Shown here: positions 42,982 to 56,177 of the stretch, in pieces
Layout of the letters: every line of letters begins with the position of its first letter
How positions within the stretch are numbered: the stretch's first letter is position 1
DNA from: Oceanobacillus luteolus
GTDB taxonomy: Bacteria; Bacillota; Bacilli; Bacillales; Amphibacillaceae
Length of the DNA stretch: 64,000 bases
Assembly (NCBI RefSeq): GCF_023715655.1
Contig: NZ_JAMBON010000004.1
Coordinates: 80,043 to 144,042, forward strand
Reading direction: 5' to 3'
Program-made: the position numbers and the translations under genes
The notes under the pieces: model-generated
What the model was told of the DNA's origin: nothing
Databases searched by the model: none
What the model saw: the letters and a program-made list of their open reading frames with translations, nothing else

Positions 42982-43944
42982 CTATTTAATGCGAATTCTT
43001 GGGTCGACAATACTTAAGATAATATCGGATAATAATGCCCCTAATATAGCAGCGACACCGAATAACAATACCAATGCAGTCACAACACTATAATCTCTCA
43101 TTAAAACAGATTCTAAGAATAACGCTCCCATTCCAGGATATCCAAAGATTCTTTCAATAAAGATTGTACCTGAAATAAGTCCCGTGATTTCCCATCCAAA
43201 GAACGCTGCAATTGGCAGTACTGAGTTTCTTAAGATATGCCTGTTATAGACCCTTGATTCAGAAGCTCCTTTTGCTCTAGCGGTAATTATAAAGTCTCTT
43301 TGTTTCGTATCAACAATTTCACTTCTTAAATACTGCACCGTGGATACCGTACCTATTAATGCCATTGATAAAGCTGGCAATAGTAAGTGCTGGAACTTAC
43401 TCCAAACATAGTCCCACGATCCTGGTGAAAGCCCAGGTGCTACACTTCCACTAGTTGGGAACCAACCGAATTGATATCCAAATATCCATAACATTACGAG
43501 TGCAAAAATGAATAAAGGTGTAGCGAAACCTAAATATGTATAACCTGTAATTGTTTGATCCAGCCATGTATCATTGTAACGACCACTGATGATTCCAAGC
43601 GGAACTGCAATGATATACATAAAAATTAAAGTAACAAGCGATAACCAGAACGTGTTGTAAATTCGCTGTTCAATCAAGTCGGTAACTGGCATTTTGAAAC
43701 GGAAAGATTGTCCGAAATCACCTGTTACGGCTCCACCAATCCAATCAGTATATTGAACATACCATGGATTGTTCAATCCTAATCTTTCTCTTATTTGTTG
43801 TTTTATTTCTGGTGATACGTTCGGATCCACTTGTCCAGTCAACGCATCCCCCGGCATAAATTGTGCCATTACAAATACCAATATACTTAAGAGCACAATT
43901 TGTGGGAAAGTAACTAAAAGTCTTCTTACTATAAATTTCCACAT
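42982..43944 (-). CDS. Oligopeptide ABC transporter permease, OppB/AppB type
   Basis: 320 residues from the ATG at 43944 (AGAGGTTGATACAAG upstream), giving MWKFIVRRLLVTFPQIVLLSILVF. Six TM helices, a loop RAKGASESRVYNRHILRNSVLP and a GRY-type turn are typical. It forms the channel with the C subunit. It follows the F-type ATPase by 7 bases, so the operon is tightly packed. Confidence 0.93.
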   Translation of the reverse strand: MWKFIVRRLLVTFPQIVLLSILVFVMAQFMPGDALTGQVDPNVSPEIKQQIRERLGLNNPWYVQYTDWIGGAVTGDFGQSFRFKMPVTDLIEQRIYNTFWLSLVTLIFMYIIAVPLGIISGRYNDTWLDQTITGYTYLGFATPLFIFALVMLWIFGYQFGWFPTSGSVAPGLSPGSWDYVWSKFQHLLLPALSMALIGTVSTVQYLRSEIVDTKQRDFIITARAKGASESRVYNRHILRNSVLPIAAFFGWEITGLISGTIFIERIFGYPGMGALFLESVLMRDYSVVTALVLLFGVAAILGALLSDIILSIVDPRIRIK

Positions 43945-43951
43945 ACTTGTA

Positions 43952-44884
43952 TCAACCTCTCTCTGGTAATGCAACCCGATGAGTATCAGAGATGTCCTTC
44001 AAGCCGAACGCCAAACCTTCAGCATCGAAATACTCGTCATAAGCTTGCTCATATTCCTTTTTGACTTCTTGCCGGAATACATAATGTTTATCCCTATTAC
44101 GCGGATTGACATCAGGGATCGCTGCAATCAGGCGTTTCGTGTAAATATGTTGTGGATTTTCAAAAATATCATCTTTCGTACCTTGTTCTACATAACGACC
44201 TCTGTACATGATTGCAATCTCATCACACATATGTTTGACGACACCTAAATCATGACTGATGAACAGATACGTCAAGCCTAGTTCTTTTTGAATATCCTGC
44301 ATAAAGTTCAACACTTGTGCTTGCACCGATACATCGAGAGCAGATACAGGTTCGTCTGCGATAATCAATTTTGGTTTTAATGCAATTGCCCGTGCAACCC
44401 CAATACGCTGCCTTTGACCACCAGAGAACTGATGCGGGAATTTCCAAATACTTTCTGGAGTTAAACCTACTAATTCCAATAGCTCGTATACCCTCTGCTT
44501 CTCCTCATTTTTTGTTAGCTTTTCATAGTTTCGAAGAGGTTCAGCAATAATATCCAACACTCTTTTCCGTGGATTCAACGATGAATACGGGTCCTGAAAG
44601 ATCATTTGTATATCTTTTCTGATATCTTTTGTTTTATTTTTTATAGATGTAATATCTTCTCCATTGAAAATGACTTGTCCTTCAGTAATCTGTTCTAATC
44701 CGATGATTGCTTTTCCAGTAGTTGACTTACCAGATCCAGACTCTCCAACTAGACCATATGTTTTTCCTTGTTCAATCGAGAAGTTTACTCCGTCTACAGC
44801 CTTTATATGACCGACCGTTCGGTTCAGAATTCCACCTTTAATCGGGAAGTGCACCTTTAAATCACGTACCTCAAGAAGCGCCAT
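43952..44884 (-). CDS. Oligopeptide ABC transporter ATPase, OppF/AppF type
   Basis: 310 residues from the ATG at 44884 (GGAGGGTGAAG upstream), matching MALLEVRDLKVHFPIKGG; the longer upstream frame overlaps oppD in an unlikely way. Walker A GESGSGKSTT, signature FSGGQRQRIGVARAI, Walker B LIIADEPVSALD are intact, and the C-terminal extension carries the NPRNRDKHY oligopeptide-ATPase tail. Its start overlaps the oppD stop by 14 bases. Confidence 0.93.
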   Translation of the reverse strand: MALLEVRDLKVHFPIKGGILNRTVGHIKAVDGVNFSIEQGKTYGLVGESGSGKSTTGKAIIGLEQITEGQVIFNGEDITSIKNKTKDIRKDIQMIFQDPYSSLNPRKRVLDIIAEPLRNYEKLTKNEEKQRVYELLELVGLTPESIWKFPHQFSGGQRQRIGVARAIALKPKLIIADEPVSALDVSVQAQVLNFMQDIQKELGLTYLFISHDLGVVKHMCDEIAIMYRGRYVEQGTKDDIFENPQHIYTKRLIAAIPDVNPRNRDKHYVFRQEVKKEYEQAYDEYFDAEGLAFGLKDISDTHRVALPERG

Positions 44885-45881
44885 TTGCTTCACCCTCCTT
44901 ACCTTCCTCCGGGAAGTAAAACTTACTATGACAGGTGCAACGAACGTAATGTCCAGGTGAAACCTCATGCAGTACTGGATTCTCTTCATGGGCAGATTCG
45001 TCTATCCACGGAATACGTGCAGCAAATCGGCAACCCGTCCGAGGCAAGTTCTTCAATGATGGAACAATTCCTTGTATCACGTGCAGCTTATCCTGCCCTT
45101 CCGTAGGTACAGAATTTAATAATGATCTCGTATAAGGATGTAACGGATTTTCAAATAAGGTATGTACTTCTGCAACCTCTACAATTTCTCCTGCATACAT
45201 GACCGCGACTCTATCGGCCATCTCCGCAACTACACCAAGATCATGCGTAATTAAAATGATTCCTGCATCCATTTCCTCTTTCAATTTGTGGATTAGATCA
45301 AGGATTTGCGCCTGAATCGTAACATCAAGAGCTGTAGTCGGTTCGTCTGCAATTAATAATTGTGGTTTGTTTGCAATCGCAATAGCGATGACGACACGTT
45401 GTCTCATACCACCAGATAGTTCATGGGGATATTGCTGATAAACATGTTCGGGACGTGGAATCCCTACTAAATTCAATAATTCAATTACACGATCGTAACG
45501 TTGTTTCTTCGACATTTGTGGGCGGTGGAGCACTAATGTTTCCCCAATCTGTGCACCAATCTCCATCAACGGATTGAGAGCAGTGAGTGGATCCTGAAAA
45601 ATCATTGAGAGGCTGTCCCCGCGTAATTTGTTCAATTCATTAGTAGATGCTTTCACTAAGTCAGTATCTTCCAGGTTGATCTTTCCTTCAATTTTCGCAC
45701 GGTTATGTAATCTCATAATGGAAAATGCCAGTGCACTTTTTCCTGATCCGGACTCACCAACAATTCCCAAAACTTCATTTCTATTTACAGTTAAAGATAC
45801 ATTATCTACTGCTGCATAATACCCGTCGCCTATTCGAAATGAAGTGGTCAAATTCTCTATTTCTAGTAATCTGTTACTCAA
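44871..45881 (-). CDS. Oligopeptide ABC transporter ATPase, OppD/AppD type
   Basis: 336 residues. Walker A GESGSGKSAL, signature LSGGMRQRVVIAIAI, Walker B LLIADEPTTALD, and a C-terminal oligo_HPY region with four cysteine-type positions (GCRFA..HYVRCTCH) common in OppD. TTG start with TAGGGGG upstream. First gene of the operon, downstream of a sigma-A promoter and a CodY-like box. Confidence 0.92.
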   Translation of the reverse strand: MSNRLLEIENLTTSFRIGDGYYAAVDNVSLTVNRNEVLGIVGESGSGKSALAFSIMRLHNRAKIEGKINLEDTDLVKASTNELNKLRGDSLSMIFQDPLTALNPLMEIGAQIGETLVLHRPQMSKKQRYDRVIELLNLVGIPRPEHVYQQYPHELSGGMRQRVVIAIAIANKPQLLIADEPTTALDVTIQAQILDLIHKLKEEMDAGIILITHDLGVVAEMADRVAVMYAGEIVEVAEVHTLFENPLHPYTRSLLNSVPTEGQDKLHVIQGIVPSLKNLPRTGCRFAARIPWIDESAHEENPVLHEVSPGHYVRCTCHSKFYFPEEGKEGEANGAS

Positions 45882-45969
45882 AATGTAATCCCCCTAGCTA
45901 ACAAATTTCTAAATCAACGAATGACCATTACCTAAGGGCCATAAAAACTATCAGTTTAGTAAAAATCAT

Positions 45970-45984
45970 AAGTTTCTGATAATT
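45970..45984 (-). promoter_or_regulatory. CodY-like box downstream of the opp promoter
   Basis: On the minus strand AATTATCAGAAACTT matches the CodY consensus AATTTTCWGAAAATT at 13 of 15 positions. It lies about 15-30 bases after the predicted transcription start, a roadblock position. Peptide-importer operons are standard CodY targets in bacilli. Confidence 0.6.
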
Positions 45985-46004
45985 TTGATTTACCTGTTTG
46001 TTAT

Positions 46005-46032
46005 ATTTTATCATTTTTCTAAGTTTATGCAA
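46005..46032 (-). promoter_or_regulatory. opp operon promoter
   Basis: TTGCAT (46027-46032) and TAAAAT (46005-46010) on the minus strand, spacer 16 bases, about 120 bases before oppD. Confidence 0.65.
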
Positions 46033-46475
46033 CTATTAATTTTTTCTGGAATTTAGCTGTAATACTATAACACTGACATTAGCATCCTATTAATTTAAAC
46101 ACTATACAACCACATTATTACTGAACTATTGCAAATTCGTAAAATTTGTAATTGAATCGTAAAAATTATAGTAATGCGATTATAAGGGAATAAATTCAAA
46201 AAAGCAATATTATTAGGGAATTATTTTAACTTTCTCATTACTGAATTGTCATAAAACAATCTTGAAAACCTTGATATAATAAGGTTTAAAGAGTTTCCGG
46301 AAATATGGAAAAATATTGAGTAATATTATATTTCATCTTTATATTTGTCATCTTCCAATAAATTAATTCTTTTTATTTCTTCATCAATGAAAATCTTCAA
46401 CTGTATTATCCAGCTCTTCTGATATTTGTAGTACAGTTTTTCGTAAAATACGAAACCACTTTAGTTTGTATTATT
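46033..46475. other. AT-rich gene-free stretch upstream of the opp promoter
   Basis: About 440 bases with very low GC. The only thing I can discern is a 28-codon minus-strand fragment at 46384-46470 (VLQISEELDNTVEDF) with no start codon, resembling the end of a Spo0E-like phosphatase; it may be a gene relic or chance. No repeats or clear RNA structures are seen. Confidence 0.5.
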
Positions 46476-46513
46476 AAAAATAGTGCATCCCTATTAAGGG
46501 AAGCACTATTTTA
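46476..46513 (-). terminator. Terminator of threonine dehydratase gene
   Basis: On the minus strand ATAGTGCtTCCC and GGGATGCACTAT pair with one mismatch around TTAATA, then TTTTTAAT. Confidence 0.9.
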
Positions 46514-47470
46514 TTAAGCCATTTGCTTGATTTTTTCAAACGGTGAGTTTCCTTCAGCTAATCCTTGAATTTCTGGCATTCTATTGATATCCAGATTTCC
46601 ACCACTTACGATGACTCCACAATGACGACTTTTTATTTCCTTATGATAAGCAAATAATCCAGCTAATGCTGTAGCTCCTGCTCCTTCAGTCAGTGTTTTA
46701 TTCCTTTCCAACATAAACAGGATACTCGCAGAAATTTGCTCATCTGTCACAGTCACAACATCATCCACATATTCTTGTATGATGGGCATCGTATATTTTC
46801 CAGGTTGTTTCACCGCAATTCCATCGGCAAGTGTATTTACCTCTGGCAAATGGTGGACCCGATCTGTGTGGTAGGTTTTATATACAGCATCTGCTCCACT
46901 TGCCTGAACACCGATCACTCTAATATTGCGATTAATATGCTTACAAGCAACAGCAATTCCACTAATGAGACCTCCGCCACCGATTGGTGCAAAAATCGTA
47001 TCAATCCGATCTTCTTGACGAAGCAGTTCCATTGCTATTGTTCCCTGCCCTGCCATCACATCGTAATCATCGAACGGGTGAATATACACACCTCCGCTCA
47101 ATAATTCATATTCCTTGGAAGCTTGATAAGCTTCTTGAAAACTTTCTCCAGTGAGTACGACTTCTGCTCCATAATTTCTCGTCGCATGTACTTTGGCTAA
47201 TGGTGTTTCTTCTGGCATAAAGATTTTTGCTTTCGCACCAAGCTTTCTGGCTGCATAGGCAACTCCTTGTGCATGATTACCAGCAGAAGCGGTTATTACA
47301 CCTCTTTTCAATTCTTCCTTCGACAATTGCATTAGCTTGAAGCTTGCTCCACGAAATTTAAATGCTCCCGTTTTCTGTTGATTCTCCATCTTGCAGTACA
47401 CTTTTTTTCCTACCATATCATCAATTGTATGCGAAGTCAGGAGCGGTGTTTGATGAACGATTGGTGCCAA
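46514..47470 (-). CDS. ilvA: Threonine/serine dehydratase without ACT domain; 5' end probably frameshifted
   Basis: PLP-dependent enzyme making 2-oxobutanoate from threonine. The PLP lysine motif KTGAFKFRGA, the glycine loop SAGNHAQG and the serine-rich GGGGLISG are intact, and it ends without an ACT regulatory domain at 318 residues, like catabolic or feedback-insensitive forms. The track start (TTG 47470) would cut off the first helix of the fold. The same frame continues upstream as LTGEKIYQAWKR and would reach a TTG with AAGGAG ten bases upstream if the GGGG tract at 47512-47515 had one more G. Trailing position after leuD suggests it feeds isoleucine synthesis. Confidence 0.85.
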   Translation of the reverse strand: MAPIVHQTPLLTSHTIDDMVGKKVYCKMENQQKTGAFKFRGASFKLMQLSKEELKRGVITASAGNHAQGVAYAARKLGAKAKIFMPEETPLAKVHATRNYGAEVVLTGESFQEAYQASKEYELLSGGVYIHPFDDYDVMAGQGTIAMELLRQEDRIDTIFAPIGGGGLISGIAVACKHINRNIRVIGVQASGADAVYKTYHTDRVHHLPEVNTLADGIAVKQPGKYTMPIIQEYVDDVVTVTDEQISASILFMLERNKTLTEGAGATALAGLFAYHKEIKSRHCGVIVSGGNLDINRMPEIQGLAEGNSPFEKIKQMA

Positions 47471-47619
47471 CCGCTTCCAAGCTTGATAAATTTTTTCGCC
47501 AGTTAATAAATCCCCAAGAAAGCCACACTCCTTATGATCAGTTTCTTCCTATATATATTAATCTTTTTTGTACAACAAATATTATTTTCCTGATTTTCCT
47601 AGTTTACAATATTTATCTT

Positions 47620-48204
47620 TTAAGCTTTTTGATTTTCAAATGTTGTTATCTTTTCTTCCAATAATAAAGTTAAAGCAATATCATCCCAACCATTAATAAG
47701 TTTCTCTTTATGGTAAGAAGGTATATCAAAGTTTACAACCGTACCATCATTATCTTTAATTGTTTGCTCTTCTAAATCAACTTCAAGATGAAGTTCCTCA
47801 TTTTCAGCCTTTGCCTGCCAAGTATTTATTTGTTCTTCATCACTCTTGATGAGAATAATCCCATTCTTCAATGCATTATTGTAAAAAATATCTGCAAAGC
47901 TTGGAGCGATAATAACTTTGAATCCGTAGTCTGCCAACGCCCATGGTGCATGCTCCCTTGAGGATCCGCACCCGAAATTCTCCCCCGTCAGCAAAATGGA
48001 TGCTCCTTCATATTTTGGGTTATTCATACTGAATTCTTGGTTTAATGTACCGTCATCATTGAAACGCCAATGGTAAAAGAGGAATTGACCGAACCCGGTT
48101 CGTTCAATGCGTTTTAAAAATTGTTTAGGAATGATCTGGTCCGTATCAATATTGGTACGGTTTAAGGCATAGACCAAGCCCTTATGTTGTCTTATTGCTT
48201 CCAT
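47620..48204 (-). CDS. leuD: 3-isopropylmalate dehydratase small subunit
   Basis: 194 residues. TDQIIPKQFLKRIERTGFG at the start and GENFGCGSSREHAPWAL in the middle are the defining LeuD motifs. With LeuC it isomerises 2- to 3-isopropylmalate. It begins 13 bases after leuC, with a GGGGATTC-type RBS, and is the last classic leu gene. No clear terminator follows, so the dehydratase gene may be read through. Confidence 0.94.
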   Translation of the reverse strand: MEAIRQHKGLVYALNRTNIDTDQIIPKQFLKRIERTGFGQFLFYHWRFNDDGTLNQEFSMNNPKYEGASILLTGENFGCGSSREHAPWALADYGFKVIIAPSFADIFYNNALKNGIILIKSDEEQINTWQAKAENEELHLEVDLEEQTIKDNDGTVVNFDIPSYHKEKLINGWDDIALTLLLEEKITTFENQKA

Positions 48205-48217
48205 AAGAATCCCCTTT

Positions 48218-49624
48218 CTAGTTAAGTACTCCTGCGTAATGACGGACGTCTACAAAACGGCCTTCCACTGCGGCTGCTGCAGCCATTTCAGGACTTACCA
48301 GGTGAGTTCTTGCACGGTTGCCTTGGCGTCCTTCGAAATTTCGGTTGGAAGTTGAAGCACAGCGTCCCCCTGGAGGAACAATGTCATCGTTCATTCCCAA
48401 ACACATGCTGCATCCAGAATCACGCCATTCAAATCCTGCTTCTTTAAATATTTTGTCAATGCCTTCTGCTTCAGCTTGAAGTTTGACACTAAAGGAACCT
48501 GGAACGACGATAGCCTTCACATGGTCCTTCACTTTTCTGCCTTCTACAATCTTGGCTGCTTTTCGTAAATCACTTAGTCTGGAGTTCGTGCAAGAACCGA
48601 TGAATACATGATCGATTTCAATAGAAGTAATCGGTTGGTTCTCTTCCAATCCCATATACTCAAGTGCACGCTTCACTTCATCCGCATTATCCGATTCAGA
48701 AATTCGAGGTGTCGCTCCGCTGACTGGGACACCCATCGATGGATTGGTCCCCCAAGTCACTTGTGGTTCCACCTCACTCGCATCAATCACAACAGTATGG
48801 TCATATTCCGCACCCTCATCTGTTGCCAAAGCCAACCACTCTTGGCTTACCTTTTCAAATTCTTCCCCTTTAGGAACATATTCTCTGCCACGTAAGAATT
48901 CAATTGTCGTGTCGTCAGGGCTGATTAAACCAGCTCGAGCGCCTCCTTCAATCGACATGTTGCAGATCGTCATCCGTTCCTCCATAGTTAATTTACGAAT
49001 TGCATCTCCTGTATATTCCATAATATATCCTGTTCCGAAACGGACTCCAAATTTAGCAATGATAGCTAAGATTAAGTCTTTCGCTGTCACCCCTGGTCCA
49101 AGGTCACCTTCCACTTTGACATTCATCGTTTTGGGACGATCTTGCCAAATGGTTTGGGTTGCAAGTACATGCTCCACTTCACTCGTTCCAATCCCGAATG
49201 CTATCGCTCCAAAAGCACCATGGGTTGATGTATGACTATCTCCACAAACAATCGTCTTTCCCGGTTGCGTCAATCCGAGTTGTGGACCAATAACATGTAC
49301 AATCCCCTGATCGGGGTGAAACATATCAGCCAGTTTGATGCCAAACTCCTCACAGTTCTTTCTCAATGTTTCCATCTGTTGGCGTGAAATCTCATCCTTG
49401 ACCACTTCACGATTTTTTGTCGGAACATTATGGTCCATCGTTGCATATGTTAAGTCTGGTCTGCGAACTTTTCGGTTCGCTAAGCGCAGACCTTCAAACG
49501 CCTGAGGAGATGTGACTTCATGAACGAGATGCTGATCAATATACAATAAGTCCGGCTTGCCTTCCTCCCGATGAACTACGTGTTGTTCCCAAACTTTTTC
49601 AATAATTGTTTTTGGTTTCCCCAT
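48218..49624 (-). CDS. leuC: 3-isopropylmalate dehydratase large subunit
   Basis: 468 residues from the ATG at 49624 (GAGGTGAGGAAG upstream), giving [17 protein letters not shown]. The [4Fe-4S] cluster cysteines sit in GSCTNSR and SGCSMCLG, and [31 protein letters not shown] is the aconitase-family signature. Third step of leucine synthesis, acting with LeuD. Follows leuB by 25 bases. Confidence 0.95.
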   Translation of the reverse strand: MGKPKTIIEKVWEQHVVHREEGKPDLLYIDQHLVHEVTSPQAFEGLRLANRKVRRPDLTYATMDHNVPTKNREVVKDEISRQQMETLRKNCEEFGIKLADMFHPDQGIVHVIGPQLGLTQPGKTIVCGDSHTSTHGAFGAIAFGIGTSEVEHVLATQTIWQDRPKTMNVKVEGDLGPGVTAKDLILAIIAKFGVRFGTGYIMEYTGDAIRKLTMEERMTICNMSIEGGARAGLISPDDTTIEFLRGREYVPKGEEFEKVSQEWLALATDEGAEYDHTVVIDASEVEPQVTWGTNPSMGVPVSGATPRISESDNADEVKRALEYMGLEENQPITSIEIDHVFIGSCTNSRLSDLRKAAKIVEGRKVKDHVKAIVVPGSFSVKLQAEAEGIDKIFKEAGFEWRDSGCSMCLGMNDDIVPPGGRCASTSNRNFEGRQGNRARTHLVSPEMAAAAAVEGRFVDVRHYAGVLN

Positions 49625-49649
49625 CTTCCTCACCTCAACTAAAGATAAA

Positions 49650-50756
49650 TCAAACATACGTTAGACAAATGCTATCCGAAATACTTCGAGTGGACAAATT
49701 CTCCACAACTAATTCCGTCATTTCCTTTGTGGATACTAATGTTCCATCTTTAACTTGAAGGTCTGCGGTATGATAACCTTGCTCCAATGCCTCATTCACT
49801 GCCCGTTCAATCTCATTTGCCTCGGCATCAAGACCGAAGGAATTTCTCAGCATAAATGCCGCTGAAAGGATCATCCCTAATGGATTGGCAATTCCTTTTC
49901 CGGCGATATCTGGAGCAGAACCGTGAATCGGTTCATATAAGCCCAACCCATCTTCTCTTACACTTGCAGATGGCAGGAGACCTAATGATCCAGGAATCAC
50001 TGAAGCCTCATCACTTAAAATATCACCAAACAGATTCTCCGTTACAATCGTATCGAAGTGTGCAGGATTCGTAATGAGTTTCATCGCTGCCGCGTCGACC
50101 AGCACATGCTCTACGGTGACCTCTGGATATTCATTTGACTTCATATCTACAATTTCTCGCCACATCCGGCTTGATTCGAGTACATTCGCTTTATCAACAG
50201 ATGTAAGATGTTTTTGTCTAGTCATCGCAGTTTCAAAGGCCTTTTCAATAATTCTTTCCATTTCATAGCGCTCATAACTTAGAGTATCTACGACAGAGTT
50301 GCCGTTATTTCTTCTTTCACTGGGTTTACCGAAATATAATCCACCTGTCAGCTCACGAATTATTAGGATGTCACTGCCTGACACAATATCCTCTTTCAAC
50401 GGAGATGCATGAGTAAGCGCAGGAATGATTTTGATTGGACGTAAATTAGCAAATAATCCAAGGCTTTTACGTATTTTTAATAGTCCCTGTTCAGGTCTAT
50501 TATGCACCGGCTGATCATCCCATTTCGGTCCTCCCACAGCACCTAAAAGAATTGCGTCTGCATGTTCGGAGGCTTTCAACGTTTCCTCCGGGAGGGGTTC
50601 ACCATACGCATCAATTGCTGCTCCGCCAATTGCATGCTCATGAAAAATAAAAGTGTGATCAAATTCTTCAGCAATCACCTGTAATACCTCTTTTGCACTC
50701 TCCATAATCTCTCTGCCGATGCCATCACCTGGAAGCAAAACAATCTGCTTTTTCAT
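49650..50756 (-). CDS. leuB: 3-isopropylmalate dehydrogenase
   Basis: 368 residues. The N-terminus [14 protein letters not shown], the substrate loop [12 protein letters not shown] and the metal/NAD motif [25 protein letters not shown] are diagnostic. NAD-dependent oxidative decarboxylation to 2-ketoisocaproate. GGAAGGGGAGACC precedes the ATG. Gap of 44 bases after leuA. Confidence 0.95.
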   Translation of the reverse strand: MKKQIVLLPGDGIGREIMESAKEVLQVIAEEFDHTFIFHEHAIGGAAIDAYGEPLPEETLKASEHADAILLGAVGGPKWDDQPVHNRPEQGLLKIRKSLGLFANLRPIKIIPALTHASPLKEDIVSGSDILIIRELTGGLYFGKPSERRNNGNSVVDTLSYERYEMERIIEKAFETAMTRQKHLTSVDKANVLESSRMWREIVDMKSNEYPEVTVEHVLVDAAAMKLITNPAHFDTIVTENLFGDILSDEASVIPGSLGLLPSASVREDGLGLYEPIHGSAPDIAGKGIANPLGMILSAAFMLRNSFGLDAEANEIERAVNEALEQGYHTADLQVKDGTLVSTKEMTELVVENLSTRSISDSICLTYV

Positions 50757-50800
50757 GTTCGGTCTCCCCTTCCTTAAATTTTATTGCACTCTCAATTTAG

Positions 50801-53405
<2,605 letters not shown>

Positions 53406-53927
53406 TTATATAGTAAATGTGCTTACTTCCGCTAAATGTGGTTTGACTTGCTGACCTCTAAGTAATGCAGTCACTCCGGTTCTGGCAATTTCCTTAATGC
53501 CATATGGTTTGAGGAGTGTGATGAACGCATCCACTTTATCTGTTTTACCAGTTACTTGGATCGTCATTGTTTCTTTACTGACATCCACGACCGTCCCTCG
53601 AAACGGAGCAATGATCCCTTGTATTTCTGCTCTGACTTGGCTTCCTGCAGCTACTTTCACAAGTGCAAGTTCACGAGCAACAATTGATTTTTCTGTGATG
53701 TCGGATACTTTTACTACGTCAATTTGCTTGTGGAGCTGTTTAGTCAATTGCTCCAGTTTATTTTCATCCTCGACGTTTACAACAAATGTCATCTTCGCGA
53801 GCCCTTCTGCTTCCGACTCTCCTACCGTAATGCTCTCAATATTGAAGTGCCGTTTTGAAAACATTCCGGTAATTCTGTTTAAAACACCACCGCGATTTTG
53901 TACGGTACAGCTGATTATCCGTTTCAC
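53406..53927 (-). CDS. ilvH: Acetolactate synthase small (regulatory) subunit
   Basis: 173 residues with an N-terminal ACT domain ([33 protein letters not shown]) and a second C-terminal IlvH domain. It binds valine and stimulates the large subunit. ATGA overlap with the ilvB stop couples translation. Confidence 0.94.
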   Translation of the reverse strand: MKRIISCTVQNRGGVLNRITGMFSKRHFNIESITVGESEAEGLAKMTFVVNVEDENKLEQLTKQLHKQIDVVKVSDITEKSIVARELALVKVAAGSQVRAEIQGIIAPFRGTVVDVSKETMTIQVTGKTDKVDAFITLLKPYGIKEIARTGVTALLRGQQVKPHLAEVSTFTI

Positions 53928-55645
53928 GGCTTCACCCCCACCATTTCATTGATGCCTTTACCAGGCGCCACCATCGGCATCACCTTTTCCTTCCAGTCGA
54001 TCCGGAAATCGACAAGCACCGGTCCATCATAATCGAATACCTCTTCCAATACTGCCGGTACATCTTTTTCCTTATGGACGAGCACACTCTTAATACCATA
54101 ACCTTCTGCCAGTTTTAAAAAGTCTGGATTTTGAGTGAATAATGAGCTGGAGTAACGCTCGCCATGGAACTCTTCTTGCCATTGTCTAACCATTCCTAGT
54201 GCTTCGTTATTAATGATAAATATTTTGATTGGTAGCTTCCGTTCTGAAATGACTGCCAATTCTTGAATTGTCATTTGAAATCCACCATCACCGACAATCG
54301 AAATGACTAAATCATCTGGTCTGCCAAGTTGAGCACCAATCGCAGCCGGAAGTCCGAATCCCATCGTTCCGAGTCCTCCTGATGTGACCCAGTTATGTGG
54401 GTTGTTAAATAGATAAAATTGAGCTGCCCACATCTGATGCTGTCCAACATCTGTTGTAATGATCGCTTTTCCATCAGATGCTTCATGCATCTGCTCGATG
54501 AGCCACTGTGGTGAAATGGTCTCATCATTTCGGTTGTACCAGTATGGATTATTTACTTTGCTAGCCATCAGCTTCGTCAACCATTCACTTATTTGCGGTT
54601 TTTTGACGTCCATTTCAAGCAAAGCTTGTAATGCCTTTTTAGCGTCTGCTACGATAGGTACTTCCGTTCGGATGATTTTTCCGATTTCTGCTGGATCAAT
54701 ATCGATATGGACTACTTTTGCTCCTGGAGCAAAGTTGGCCACCTTTCCAGTTAACCGGTCATCAAAACGTGCTCCGATATTGATGAGTAAGTCCGCCTCG
54801 TAGATTGCCATGTTCGCTGTATATGTCCCGTGCATGCCTCCCATCCCAAGAAACAACTCGTGTTCACCCGGAAAACTTCCTAACCCTAGTAACGTATTGA
54901 CTACCGGCAATTCATGCCGTTCTGCAAACTGAAGCAGTAAATCCGCTCCGTCAGCTAACAATACACCTGCTCCAGCTAATAAGATTGGCCGTTCAGCTTC
55001 TTCCAAAAGATGGACCAGCTTCTGAAGTTGCATTACATTAGGTTCGACCGTTGGCTGATATCCTGGCAAATTGATCGTGTTATCCGTATTGGCAAATGTC
55101 ATCTCCGCCGAGATATTTTTTGGAATATCGATTAGTACTGGTCCTGGTCTGCCTGTCGTCGCAATATAAAATGCTTCGTTTATGATACGTGGCAGTTCTC
55201 TTGCATCATGGACTTGATAATTATATTTCGTAATCGGTGTCGTTAATCCCATCACATCAGCTTCCTGGAAAGCATCTGTCCCGATTACACCTTGCGCCAC
55301 TTGACCGGTGATAATCACGAGCGGCAAAGAATCCATCATTGCATCCGTAATACCTGTAATCAAGTTCGTTGCACCGGGACCCGAGGTGGCTAGCACGACT
55401 CCAGGCTTTCCAGTCACTCGTGCATAACCTTCCGCCGCATGGATTGAGCCCTGCTCATGGCGACAAAGGATGTGTTCAAAGGGAAAATCATGGCGGAACA
55501 TCGCATCATAAATCGGTAATACAGCTCCACCAGGATATCCAAACACTTTCTCAACTTCGGCTTCCACCAACGCTTCAATGAGCAGATCAGCCCCCGTTAC
55601 GAACTCCTTTCCAACTTCCGACCTTTGACTAGCTTTTACCGCCAT
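53924..55645 (-). CDS. ilvB: Acetolactate synthase large (catalytic) subunit
   Basis: 573 residues, TPP- and FAD-dependent. The TPP motif is [15 protein letters not shown], the catalytic glutamate is in [16 protein letters not shown], and FAD-domain stretches are intact. First gene of the seven-gene ilv-leu operon. GAGGGAGG precedes the ATG. It condenses pyruvates, or pyruvate with 2-oxobutanoate, so it stands at the branch of all three pathways and is subject to the leader control described below. Confidence 0.96.
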   Translation of the reverse strand: MAVKASQRSEVGKEFVTGADLLIEALVEAEVEKVFGYPGGAVLPIYDAMFRHDFPFEHILCRHEQGSIHAAEGYARVTGKPGVVLATSGPGATNLITGITDAMMDSLPLVIITGQVAQGVIGTDAFQEADVMGLTTPITKYNYQVHDARELPRIINEAFYIATTGRPGPVLIDIPKNISAEMTFANTDNTINLPGYQPTVEPNVMQLQKLVHLLEEAERPILLAGAGVLLADGADLLLQFAERHELPVVNTLLGLGSFPGEHELFLGMGGMHGTYTANMAIYEADLLINIGARFDDRLTGKVANFAPGAKVVHIDIDPAEIGKIIRTEVPIVADAKKALQALLEMDVKKPQISEWLTKLMASKVNNPYWYNRNDETISPQWLIEQMHEASDGKAIITTDVGQHQMWAAQFYLFNNPHNWVTSGGLGTMGFGLPAAIGAQLGRPDDLVISIVGDGGFQMTIQELAVISERKLPIKIFIINNEALGMVRQWQEEFHGERYSSSLFTQNPDFLKLAEGYGIKSVLVHKEKDVPAVLEEVFDYDGPVLVDFRIDWKEKVMPMVAPGKGINEMVGVKP

Positions 55646-55683
55646 TCGTATACCTCCCTCAATTTCCTAAAATAATTTGATTG

Positions 55684-56081
55684 AATACAAAAAAGACGCT
55701 TCCCACCCCACAACAATGCCTAACCGCAATGTCTACTGGGGCGAAAAGCGTCTACTTTTCACGGTACCACCCATATACACAGCATCCTCACGAATACTGC
55801 CTCATCAAGCTGCATCAGCTTGATTTGATAACAGGTACAATGGCTGCACCTGACCTAGCCTAATGAGTCTAAGAAAGACCGTTCAGCTAAGCACTCAGAG
55901 ATGATGTCAGAACAATAGGTACTTCTGGGCTTCCAGCAACCCCAGATCTCTGTGAGTACCATTACCATGTTCCTTTATTCCCGTCATCGATTTGTGATAT
56001 GAAATTTATAAGTTCGTCGGCTACGGGTAATGTTTTTTCTTAACCTGTCTAGCCAACTGTTTTTAACGTTTAATGATATTG
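55684..56081 (-). promoter_or_regulatory. T-box riboswitch leader of the ilv-leu operon
   Basis: About 390 bases from the predicted start to the ilvB RBS. On the minus strand I see the Stem I distal loop GGGGTTGCTGGAAGCCC, a perfect ATCAAGCTG/CAGCTTGAT hairpin (Stem III), the T-box TGGGTGGTACCGTG at 55760-55773, and then a terminator (55684-55752: GACGCTT.. and GGGG..AAGCGTC, T-run). Near the specifier position the sequence CATCTCTGAG offers CTC (Leu) or ATC (Ile); Leu is expected by homology with B. subtilis ilv-leu. Confidence 0.93.
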
Positions 56082-56087
56082 CCGTTT

Positions 56088-56116
56088 ATCATACAATGCT
56101 TTTTTCAAAAGGTCAA
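56088..56116 (-). promoter_or_regulatory. ilv-leu operon promoter
   Basis: TTGACC (56111-56116), 17 bases, TATGAT (56088-56093) on the minus strand; a strong sigma-A promoter that places the start near 56081. Confidence 0.85.
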
Positions 56117-56162
56117 CCGTTTTTCGCAAAGTTTTTTGATACTTTTGATAAGTCTATTAAAT

Positions 56163-56177
56163 TGTTTGCGCTTACAT
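56163..56177 (-). promoter_or_regulatory. CcpA cre site upstream of the ilv-leu promoter
   Basis: On the minus strand ATGTAAGCGCAAACA matches the cre pattern WTGNAANCGNWWNCA. It is centred about 89 bases before the predicted start, close to the position of the activating cre of B. subtilis ilv-leu. Confidence 0.75.
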
